Of a DNA stretch of 64,000 nucleotides, positions 53,072-60,624 are shown piece after piece. The translations under genes and the position numbers were made by a program. Each line of letters begins with the position of its first letter. Positions within the stretch are counted from its first letter, which is position 1. The notes beneath the pieces are model-generated. The model saw only the letters and a program-made list of their open reading frames with translations, made no database searches and was not told the origin of the DNA. Origin of the DNA: Xenophilus aerolatus (lineage in GTDB: Bacteria; Pseudomonadota; Gammaproteobacteria; Burkholderiales; Burkholderiaceae_C); assembly GCA_029968055.1 (NCBI GenBank), contig JASCNX010000004.1:372001-436000 (forward strand), written 5' to 3'.

Positions 53072-56000
53072 CCGCGCCAGGGCACGGCCGGCAGGCCGTG
53101 CCAGCGCGTGCGGGGCGGGATCGTCTCGCCCTTCATCACCAGCGTCATCGGCCCGAGCTGCGCACCGTCGCTCACCTGCGTGCCGTAGAGCATCGTGGTG
53201 CGCGGCCCCACCGTCACCCGGCTGCCGATGTGCACGTGGTCGATCTTCATCACGCGGTCCTCGAACAGGTGGGTCTGCGGGCAGCAGGCGGCGTTCAGCT
53301 CGCTGTGCTCGCCGATGTGCACGCAGTCGAACTCGGTGATGTCGGTGGTGTCCAGGTACACGCCGCGCGCGATGTCCGCCCCCAGCAGGTTGAAGGCATT
53401 GTTGAGCCATGGCGTGCCGCGCAGGTAGCGCAGGAACCAGGGCACCGTGATGCCCTCGTACATGTTGGTCACCGCCTCCGAGAGCCAGACGAAGGGCGTC
53501 CACATCGGCGTTGCGCGGCGGTCGTAGCGGCGCACCGTCAGCCACTTGAAGACCGCCACGAACAGGAAGGTGGCCAGTGCGAAGGCCGCGCCGCCCACCG
53601 CCAGGTCGACCGCCACGTCGCCCCAGCGCCCGGACTCGGCCAGTGGCATGGCGTCCAGCACGATGGCGTAGCCCACGGCGATGACCAGCGCATGCGGCGC
53701 GGCGATGCGGAAGGCCTCCACCGTGCCGCGGCCGAGCTTGCGCCAGCGTGACGGCGCGAAGGTCAGGTGCGGCGCGAAGCCGCCGACCACCTCGCGTGCC
53801 GGCAGGTGCACCGGCGGCGCGCCCAGCCAGGTGTCGCCCGGCTGCATGGCGGTCGCGCGCGGCACGGCGCTCATCACGCCGATCAGCACGTTCTCGGGAA
53901 TCACCGTGCCGTCGGGCACGTAGGCGCCGTTGCCGACGAAGCTGCGGCGCGAGACGACGGTGGGCTGCACCGTCATCCAGCCGCCGTCGATGTGCTCGTC
54001 GCCCAGCATCACGGCATCGGCGATGAAGCACTCGTCGCCCAGGGTCAGCATGTCCGGCACCACGCCCAGCGCGGTGGACAGCTCGGTCTCCTTGCCGACC
54101 TTGGCGCCGAGCAGCCGGTACCAACTGGCCGAGAACACCGTCGCATACACCCCGTGCAGCACCGCCAGGCTCGACTCCTGGATCTGGTTGACCAGCCACT
54201 TGCTCAGGTAGCGGTTGCCGTGCACCGGCCAGGTACCGGCCTGCATGCGCGGCAGGAACAGCACCCGCAGGGCAGCAGCCGCCAGCGCCGTGAAGGCGAT
54301 GAAGACCAGGCTGGCCGGCAGCGCGAGCAGGAAGAACTTCACCAGCCGCAGGCCGAAGGCCTGCCAGTCGGTGATGGTGCCGGCATCGACCAGCGGCCGC
54401 ACGGAGATCGACTCGACGTCCAGCTGGTCGATGAGCAGGAAGGTCGGGAACACCGGCATGAAGAACAGCACGGCCACCACCAGCGCGCCCGCGATGAAGA
54501 ACGCCATCTCCCAGCGCAGGCGCCGGCGGCTCACGGCCGGGCGCGGCGGCAGGCTGGCCGGGTCGAAGTCGGCGCGCTCGCGCGCGGGCGAGCCGTGCCA
54601 GACCTTGCGCGGCGGCACCGACTGGCCGGCCGACAGCGCTGACTGGCCCTCCAGGTGTCCCCAGTCGCCGATGGTGGTGCCGCCCTCGATGACCACGTAC
54701 GAGCCGATGCCGGCCTGCGCGCCGATGTCGATGCGGCCCAGGTGCAGCAGGCCGCCCTCGACGCGCGCGTTCTCCAGCATCACGGCGTTGCCGATGCTGC
54801 TGCCCTCGCCGATGCGCACCAGCTCCGGCACCCGCACCGTGACCGAGCCGAGGTTGACCTCGTCACCGATACGCGCGCCCAGCGCCCGCAGCCACCAGGC
54901 ATAGAGCGGCGAGCCGTTGATCATGTAGGTGGGCACGGCCTCGACCAGCCGGTCGGCCAGCCACCAGCGGAAGTACACCCAGCCCCACAGCGGGTAGCTG
55001 CCCGGCGCCAGCCGCCCGGCCACCAGCCACTTGCCGGCCCAGGCGACCGCGAACTCGGCCAGCGTGGTGAGGACGAACACCGCCACCGAGGCCGCGATGG
55101 CGAAGGCCACGCTGTCGCCCTCCTCGCCGGTGTTGAAGTGATAGGCGAAGAAAGGTGCCAGCCACTGCGCCATCTTCAACAAGACCAGGAACGGGATGAG
55201 CGCCGCCTGCGCCAGGCCGCAGCGCCAGCGACGCCAGGCCGAGTGGAGGACGAAGGGCCGCTCGGGCGCGGCGCTGCCGGCCTCGGCCATGCCGCGCTGC
55301 AGGGCCTCGGCGATCGCGCCCACCTGCCGGCCGGCATACACGTCACCCACCGTGGCCTGCGCGAAGCGCGCGTCCTGCCGCAGCTGCGAAATCAGCCGCG
55401 CCGCCAGCAGGGAATGCCCGCCCAGGTCGGCGAAGAAGTCGTGCGTGCGCCGGATCGGCTGGCCGGGGAAAAGGCGGCCCAGCGCCGCGAAGAGCAGCTC
55501 CTCGGCCGGCGTCTCGGGCAGGTCGCCGCCCTCGGCCTCGCGCGCCGCCGCCAGCGGCAGCGCCCGCAGCGCCTTGCGGTCGATCTTGCCGCTGGGCAGG
55601 CGGGGCATGGCTTCCAGGGGCTCGAAGCGTGCGGGCACCATGTATGGCGGCAGCCGCCCGGCCAGCGCGGAGCGCAAGGCCGGCGCCGCGACCGGGTCGC
55701 CCGATGCCACGTAGAAGGCGATCAGCTGGTCGATGCCACCTTCGGGCCGCAGCACCACGGCCGTGGTGCCCACGCCCGGCTGCTGCGCCAGCACCGCCTC
55801 GATCTCGCCGAGTTCGACGCGGAAGCCCCGCACCTTGACCTGGTCGTCGGCCCGGCCGAGGCACTGCATCTGCGGCGTGCCGTCGGCCCGCACCTCGACG
55901 CGGGCCAGGTCGCCGGTGCGGTACAGCCGCGCCTCGCCCGCGTTGCGTGCCCAGGGGTTGGCGACGAACTTCTCGGCCGTGAGTTCCGGCCGCCCGAGGT

Positions 56001-57144
56001 AGCCGGCCGCCACGCCCGGGCCGGTGATGCACAGCTCGCCGGTCTCGCCCACCGGAAGCAGCTTCAGCGGCGGCAGGCGCCCATCGACGATGGCCTCGGG
56101 CTCGATGACCTCGATCACCAGCAGGCCGTAATTGGGCAGGGCCTCGCCGATGGTCACGGGCTCGCCGGCGTGCAGCTCGGCCAGCGAGGCGGACACCGTC
56201 GCCTCGGTCGGCCCGTAGGTGTTGAAGATGCGGCGCGTGGGCGCCGTCCACTTGTCGACCAGCGCCTGCGGGCACATCTCGCCGCCGAGGTTGATGATGC
56301 GCAGGTTCGGCACATCCTGCGCGAACAGCGCCAGCAGCGTGGGCACCGCATGCAGCACCGTGATGTCCTGCTCGATGAGCGCGCGCGGCAGCGCCTCGGG
56401 GTCGCCGGCCAGGGTGCGCGGCGCGATCCAGAGCGAGGCGCCGACCAGGTAGCTGATCCAGATCTCCTCGAAGCTCATGTCGAAGGCGACCGAGAAGCCC
56501 TGGTACACGCGGTCGTTCTCTTCCACGCCCAGGCGTGCGTTCTCGCTGCGCAGGAAGTGGCAGATGCTGCCCTGCGTGATGGCGATGCCCTTGGGCTTGC
56601 CGGTGGAGCCGCTGGTGTAGATGACGTAGGCCGTGTGCTCGGGCAGCGCACCTTCGCGCCGCCGCGCCACCGTGCCGGGCGGCAGCGGCGCCAGCAGGTC
56701 CGCGGCCTGGATCACCTGCGTGCCGGCAGGTGGCTCGGCCAGCGCGGCGCCGGTGCCGGCATCGACCAGCAGCACGCGCGCCGCGGCATCGTCGAGGCAG
56801 ACCGCGATGCGCTCGACGGGCACCTCGGCGTCGAAGGGCAGCCAGGCCGCGCCGGTCTTGGCGATGCCCAGCTGCAGCACCAGCAGCTCGATCCCGCGCA
56901 TGAGCCACAGCCCCACCATGTCGCCGGGCCGCACGCCGGCCTCGATCAGGCGGTGCGCGACGCGATCGGCCGCCTGGTCGAGTTCGCCGTAACTCAGCGC
57001 GACCGTGTCGAAACGCAGCGCGGTCTTGCCCGGCAGCCGCGCGGCGGTGGCCTCGAACAGGTCGGCCAGCACCTCGTGGCGCAGCAGGTCGGGCCGGTCG
57101 GGACCGTGCAGCAGGGAATCGGTCGGCAGGGCGCGGGGATGCAT
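53068..57144 (-). CDS. Pls/PosA-type membrane non-ribosomal peptide synthetase
   Basis: Large synthetase (1358 residues) with one adenylation domain (about 20-530), a carrier domain (540-620) and a long membrane C-terminal half. Adenylation motifs: YTSGSTGKPKG (176-186), NTYGPTEA (308-315), YRTGDLARV, VKVRGFRVELGEIE and LPSGKIDRKAL with Lys520. The carrier serine is Ser578 in DLGGHSL. Then come pairs of membrane helices and three tandem left-handed beta-helix (hexapeptide) regions, the layout of Pls/PosA enzymes that make isopeptide-linked amino acid homopolymers. No condensation or thioesterase domain of normal type is present. The substrate and product are unknown. Two LpxL-like genes precede it. 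Confidence 0.87.
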   Translation of the reverse strand: MHPRALPTDSLLHGPDRPDLLRHEVLADLFEATAARLPGKTALRFDTVALSYGELDQAADRVAHRLIEAGVRPGDMVGLWLMRGIELLVLQLGIAKTGAAWLPFDAEVPVERIAVCLDDAAARVLLVDAGTGAALAEPPAGTQVIQAADLLAPLPPGTVARRREGALPEHTAYVIYTSGSTGKPKGIAITQGSICHFLRSENARLGVEENDRVYQGFSVAFDMSFEEIWISYLVGASLWIAPRTLAGDPEALPRALIEQDITVLHAVPTLLALFAQDVPNLRIINLGGEMCPQALVDKWTAPTRRIFNTYGPTEATVSASLAELHAGEPVTIGEALPNYGLLVIEVIEPEAIVDGRLPPLKLLPVGETGELCITGPGVAAGYLGRPELTAEKFVANPWARNAGEARLYRTGDLARVEVRADGTPQMQCLGRADDQVKVRGFRVELGEIEAVLAQQPGVGTTAVVLRPEGGIDQLIAFYVASGDPVAAPALRSALAGRLPPYMVPARFEPLEAMPRLPSGKIDRKALRALPLAAAREAEGGDLPETPAEELLFAALGRLFPGQPIRRTHDFFADLGGHSLLAARLISQLRQDARFAQATVGDVYAGRQVGAIAEALQRGMAEAGSAAPERPFVLHSAWRRWRCGLAQAALIPFLVLLKMAQWLAPFFAYHFNTGEEGDSVAFAIAASVAVFVLTTLAEFAVAWAGKWLVAGRLAPGSYPLWGWVYFRWWLADRLVEAVPTYMINGSPLYAWWLRALGARIGDEVNLGSVTVRVPELVRIGEGSSIGNAVMLENARVEGGLLHLGRIDIGAQAGIGSYVVIEGGTTIGDWGHLEGQSALSAGQSVPPRKVWHGSPARERADFDPASLPPRPAVSRRRLRWEMAFFIAGALVVAVLFFMPVFPTFLLIDQLDVESISVRPLVDAGTITDWQAFGLRLVKFFLLALPASLVFIAFTALAAAALRVLFLPRMQAGTWPVHGNRYLSKWLVNQIQESSLAVLHGVYATVFSASWYRLLGAKVGKETELSTALGVVPDMLTLGDECFIADAVMLGDEHIDGGWMTVQPTVVSRRSFVGNGAYVPDGTVIPENVLIGVMSAVPRATAMQPGDTWLGAPPVHLPAREVVGGFAPHLTFAPSRWRKLGRGTVEAFRIAAPHALVIAVGYAIVLDAMPLAESGRWGDVAVDLAVGGAAFALATFLFVAVFKWLTVRRYDRRATPMWTPFVWLSEAVTNMYEGITVPWFLRYLRGTPWLNNAFNLLGADIARGVYLDTTDITEFDCVHIGEHSELNAACCPQTHLFEDRVMKIDHVHIGSRVTVGPRTTMLYGTQVSDGAQLGPMTLVMKGETIPPRTRWHGLPAVPWRG

Positions 57145-57197
57145 GGCAGCGGAAGAACTCGTTCGTGCGCCGAGGCCACCGGGCCGCAGCGCGTGGA

Positions 57198-58073
57198 TCA
57201 GTACACCTTCGGCTCGCCCGGCGGGCGCGACTTGAAGCGGCGGTGCACCCAGTAATACTGCTCGGGCATGGCGTCGATGTAGGCGGCCAGGCGGCGGTTC
57301 ATGAGCGCCGTGTCGGCCACGGCGTCGTCGGTGGGGAAATCGGTCCAGGCCGGCAGCACCTCGATCTCGTAGCCGCCGGGCACCAGCCTGGAGATCACGG
57401 GCACGACCTTGGCCCGCCCCAGCCGCGCGAAGCGCGACAGCGAAGGCACCGTGGCCGCCATGACGCCGTAGAAGGGCACGAACACCGATTGCGACGGACC
57501 GAAATCCATGTCCGGCAGCAGATACAGCACGCCCCCCTTGCGCAGGCCGCCGACGATCTCCTTCACGCCGTCGACGCGATGCAACACCGTGACGTTGCCG
57601 AAGCGCGTGCGGCCCCGGCGCGTCCACTCGTCGACCATCGGGTCGCGCTGCGTGGTGTAGATGGTGGTCGACGGCTTGGGGCTGTGCTTGGTGAGCGCCG
57701 TTGCCGCCGCGTCGAGGCCGTAGAAGTGCGGCGCGAACAGGATGGTCGGGTCGTGGCCCTCGTCGATCTCGCCGATGGCACCGGTGATGCGGATACGACG
57801 GTCGACCACCTCGGGCGGCGCATGCCAGAGCCAGCTGCGGTCCAGCCAGGCCTGCGCCACATACACGAAGGTCTGGCGCGCGATGCGGCGACGCTCCTCG
57901 GCCGACTTGCCGGGAAAGCACAGCGCCAGGTTCACGTCCACCACATGGCGTCGCGGTCTGGCCACCGCGTGCAGCACGCGGCCGAGCACGGTGCCCAGCG
58001 CGCGCGTGACCGGCAGCGGCACATGCGCCAGCGCCTTCATGAAGCCGATGCCCATGCGGGCCGAGAGGCTCAT
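57198..58073 (-). CDS. LpxL/HtrB-type acyltransferase, second copy
   Basis: Inner-membrane acyltransferase of the lipid A late-acyltransferase family, 291 residues. A hydrophobic N-terminus is followed by VDVNLALCFPGKSAEERRRIARQTFVYVAQ, the catalytic H-x4-D motif in APHFYGLD, then LRKGGVLYLLPDMDFGPSQSVFVPFYG and a C-terminal PEQYYWVHRRFKSRPPGE. The usual H-x4-E/D is satisfied with Asp. The ATG has a GGGGG site upstream and lies 10 bases after the previous acyltransferase. It likely adds a secondary acyl chain to lipid A; a role with the downstream synthetase is possible but unproven. Confidence 0.9.
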   Translation of the reverse strand: MSLSARMGIGFMKALAHVPLPVTRALGTVLGRVLHAVARPRRHVVDVNLALCFPGKSAEERRRIARQTFVYVAQAWLDRSWLWHAPPEVVDRRIRITGAIGEIDEGHDPTILFAPHFYGLDAAATALTKHSPKPSTTIYTTQRDPMVDEWTRRGRTRFGNVTVLHRVDGVKEIVGGLRKGGVLYLLPDMDFGPSQSVFVPFYGVMAATVPSLSRFARLGRAKVVPVISRLVPGGYEIEVLPAWTDFPTDDAVADTALMNRRLAAYIDAMPEQYYWVHRRFKSRPPGEPKVY

Positions 58074-58083
58074 GCTGCCCCCT

Positions 58084-58956
58084 TCATTGCGCCACTTCCA
58101 TCGGCTCGCCCTTGGGCTGCTTGTAGCGCGCGTAGTCCCAAACATATTGGCCCGGCAGGCTGCGCACGAGCTGCGCAATGCCCTCGTTCATCGCGGCCGC
58201 CGCCGCCTCGGGCGTGGCCTCCCGGTCGGTGAGCGCGGTGCCGGTGAAGGGGATGAAACGGATCGCGTAGCGCCCGCCCCGCAGACGCTCGCACACGCCG
58301 AGGAAGACCTTGGCGCCGGTGGTCTGCGCCAGGCGGGGCAGCAGCGTCATGGTGTAGGCCGGCCGGCCCAGGAAGGGCGCCCACACGCCCTGCCCCAGCG
58401 GCGGCACCTGGTCGGGCAGGATGCCGGTGTAGCCCCCCTCCTTGAGGGTGCGCATCAGTCCGCGCACGCCCTTGACGGTGGTGGGCAGCGTCTGCAGGCC
58501 GGGGCGGTCGCGCGAGCCCTCGACCAGCCCGGCGATCCACTTCTTGCGCGAGGGACGGAACAGCGCGGTGATGGGGCCGTGGTCCTTCACGAAGCGCTCG
58601 CCCACGGCCTGGCCGTACATCTCCCAGCTGCCCAGGTGCGGCACGATCATGATGACGCCCTTGCGTTCGGCCAGGGCGGCCTCGAAGACCTCCGCGCCTT
58701 CCCAGCGCACGACCTTGGGCAGTACGCTCTCGCCGGCCGGGCGGGCCCACAGCCAGGGCAGCTCGGCCACCATCTCGCCAGCCGCGCCGATGGCCGGGCG
58801 CCACTGGGCGGCCGTGAAGCCGGCGGCCTCGGCGTTCTCGCGAAAGCGCCGCCGGTAGTCGGGCGCCAGCCACCACACGAGCCAGCCGAAGGCCCGGCCC
58901 AGCGCGTGCATCAGCGGCAGCGGCACACGGGCGAGCAGACGGAACAGCGCGGTCAT
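58084..58956 (-). CDS. LpxL/HtrB-type acyltransferase, first copy
   Basis: Lipid A late acyltransferase homologue, 290 residues. Features are an N-terminal membrane anchor (FGWLVWWLAPDYRRRFRENAEAAG), the H-x4-E motif in VPHLGSWEMYG, the substrate loop FRPSRKKWIAGLVE, GYTGILPDQVPPLGQGVWAPFLGRPA and a closing PGQYVWDYARYKQPK. It is the first gene of a minus-strand run (acyltransferase, acyltransferase, Pls/PosA-type) and is divergent from metK. Two such genes side by side beside metK are usual in Burkholderiales, so the pair probably supplies two acylation steps. Confidence 0.92.
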   Translation of the reverse strand: MTALFRLLARVPLPLMHALGRAFGWLVWWLAPDYRRRFRENAEAAGFTAAQWRPAIGAAGEMVAELPWLWARPAGESVLPKVVRWEGAEVFEAALAERKGVIMIVPHLGSWEMYGQAVGERFVKDHGPITALFRPSRKKWIAGLVEGSRDRPGLQTLPTTVKGVRGLMRTLKEGGYTGILPDQVPPLGQGVWAPFLGRPAYTMTLLPRLAQTTGAKVFLGVCERLRGGRYAIRFIPFTGTALTDREATPEAAAAAMNEGIAQLVRSLPGQYVWDYARYKQPKGEPMEVAQ

Positions 58957-59025
58957 TCAGGGGCGGGAAACAACAGGGGTGGTAAGGACAGACGCGCGGG
59001 CAAGACGAGGCTTGCGCGGCTTGAA

Positions 59026-59031
59026 TAGAAT
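59026..59031 (+). promoter_or_regulatory. Candidate -10 element of metK
   Basis: TAGAAT on the plus strand. Its expected transcription start, near 59038, is exactly where the riboswitch-like stem begins, which supports the assignment. The -35 region is poor. Confidence 0.45.
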
Positions 59032-59037
59032 CCAAAT

Positions 59038-59096
59038 TGTCGCCGAGTTATGGAACTACTTGCGGGGCGACGTTAAACAACTCCGCTAAAGCGTTC
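59038..59096 (+). promoter_or_regulatory. SAM-II-type riboswitch in the metK leader
   Basis: The leader folds as a SAM-II-like pseudoknot. P1: GTCGCC (59039-59044) with GGCGAC (59066-59071), extendable by a G-U pair. The loop contains CTTGCGG; GCGG (59062-59065) pairs with CCGC (59083-59086). GAAC (59053-59056) can pair with GTTC (59093-59096). The conserved-looking blocks CTTGC, GTTAAAC and CGCTAAAG match what I recall of the alpha-proteobacterial SAM-II consensus in order and spacing. It lies 58 bases before the metK ATG, whose AAGGAG site is at 59139-59144. Feedback by SAM on translation is the expected effect. Confidence 0.75.
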
Positions 59097-59153
59097 GCCA
59101 AGACTCCCAAGCCTGGCAACGCGCCAATGGACTTGCACAAGGAGCTTTCTCTC

Positions 59154-60335
59154 ATGGCGAACGACTTTCTCTTCACTTCCGAATCGGTCTCCGAGGGCCA
59201 TCCCGACAAGGTCGCCGACCAGATCTCGGATTCGATCCTCGACGCGATCTTCGAGCAGGACCCGCGCAGCCGCGTGGCCGCCGAGACGCTGACCAACACC
59301 GGCCTGGTGGTGCTGGCCGGCGAGATCACGACCAACGCGCACGTCGACTACATCCAGGTCGCGCGCGACACCATCAAGCGCATCGGCTACGACAACACCG
59401 ACTACGGCATCGACTACAAAGGCTGCGCGGTGATGGTCTGCTACGACAAGCAGTCCAACGACATCGCCCAGGGCGTGGACCATGCCAGCGACGACCACCT
59501 GAACACCGGCGCCGGCGACCAGGGCCTCATGTTCGGCTACGCCTGCGACGAGACGCCCGAGCTGATGCCCGCGCCCATCTACTACGCGCACCGCCTCGTG
59601 GAACGCCAGGCGCAGCTGCGCAAGGACGGCCGCCTGCCCTTCCTGCGCCCCGACGCCAAGAGCCAGGTGACGATGCGCTACGTGGACGGCAAGCCCCACA
59701 GCATCGACACCGTGGTGCTGTCGACCCAGCACCATCCCGACCAGAGCGAGTCGCCGACCAAGATGAAGGCCAGCTTCAACGAGGCCATCATCGAGGAGAT
59801 CATCAAGCCCGTGCTGCCCAAGGAGTGGCTCCAGGACACCAAGTACCTGATCAATCCGACCGGCCGCTTCGTCATCGGCGGCCCGCAGGGCGACTGTGGC
59901 CTCACGGGCCGCAAGATCATCGTCGACACCTACGGCGGCGCCTGCCCGCACGGCGGCGGCGCGTTCTCGGGCAAGGACCCGTCGAAGGTCGACCGCTCGG
60001 CCGCCTACGCGGCGCGCTACGTGGCCAAGAACATCGTGGCCGCCGGCCTGGCGCGCCAGTGCCAGATCCAGGTGGCGTACGCCATCGGCGTGGCACGGCC
60101 GATGAACATCACGGTCTACACCGAAGGCACCGGCGTCATCCCCGACGACAAGCTGTCGGCGCTGGTGGCCGAGCACTTCGACCTGCGTCCCAAGGGCATC
60201 ATCCAGATGCTGGACCTGCTGCGCCCCATCTACGCCAAGACCGCCGCCTACGGCCATTTCGGCCGCGAGGAGCCGGAGTTCACGTGGGAAAGAACCGACA
60301 AGGCAGCCGCGCTGCGCGCGGCGGCGGGCCTCTGA
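59154..60335 (+). CDS. metK: S-adenosylmethionine synthetase
   Basis: MetK makes SAM from methionine and ATP. The 393-residue product begins [19 protein letters not shown] with the ATP-binding histidine of GHPDK. It continues with [21 protein letters not shown], the flexible loop, [29 protein letters not shown], and [23 protein letters not shown], all signature blocks of MetK. AAGGAG nine bases before the ATG fixes the start; a second in-frame ATG nine codons earlier lies before this site. The leader carries a SAM-II-like structure, implying product feedback. Confidence 0.98.
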   Translation: MANDFLFTSESVSEGHPDKVADQISDSILDAIFEQDPRSRVAAETLTNTGLVVLAGEITTNAHVDYIQVARDTIKRIGYDNTDYGIDYKGCAVMVCYDKQSNDIAQGVDHASDDHLNTGAGDQGLMFGYACDETPELMPAPIYYAHRLVERQAQLRKDGRLPFLRPDAKSQVTMRYVDGKPHSIDTVVLSTQHHPDQSESPTKMKASFNEAIIEEIIKPVLPKEWLQDTKYLINPTGRFVIGGPQGDCGLTGRKIIVDTYGGACPHGGGAFSGKDPSKVDRSAAYAARYVAKNIVAAGLARQCQIQVAYAIGVARPMNITVYTEGTGVIPDDKLSALVAEHFDLRPKGIIQMLDLLRPIYAKTAAYGHFGREEPEFTWERTDKAAALRAAAGL

Positions 60336-60370
60336 GCCCGGGCGGCGCGGGCGTGTCCCACAATCGCACC

Positions 60371-60586
60371 ATGACCCGCTTCCTGACCCTTTGCCTCCTT
60401 GTCGCGCCCCTCGCCCTGGCGGCCTGCGGCACGTCTTTCGAAGTCGTCCGCATGCCCGGCGGCAAACTGCGCGCCAGCTCGGCCAACGAGGCCGGCGCGT
60501 ACTGCGCCAAGGAGGGCGGCCGCGCCCGGATGCTCGGCATGGCGCCGGGCAACGTCGACGTGCTGTTCGAGTGCGTCAGGAACTGA
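60371..60586 (+). CDS. Small putative lipoprotein downstream of metK
   Basis: A 71-residue protein with a short type II signal peptide: MTRFLTLCLLVAPLALAAC, a lipobox (LAAC) with Cys19. The mature 53 residues contain two further cysteines, in GAYCAKEGGRAR and VLFECVRN, which could form a disulphide. No known domain was recognised. The ATG is preceded 6 bases upstream by CACAAT, a weak -10-like element. It lies 35 bases after metK in the same direction, so it may also be transcribed with it, and converges with the TonB receptor gene. Confidence 0.7.
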   Translation: MTRFLTLCLLVAPLALAACGTSFEVVRMPGGKLRASSANEAGAYCAKEGGRARMLGMAPGNVDVLFECVRN

Positions 60587-60624
60587 GCATGGCTCGTCGA
60601 TGCCCGCGCTCCTGAAGCCGAAGG

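Noticed and set aside
54655-57255. An 866-codon plus-strand frame opposite the Pls/PosA-type gene
   Set aside because: Same shadow effect; no recognisable motif, no ribosome binding site.
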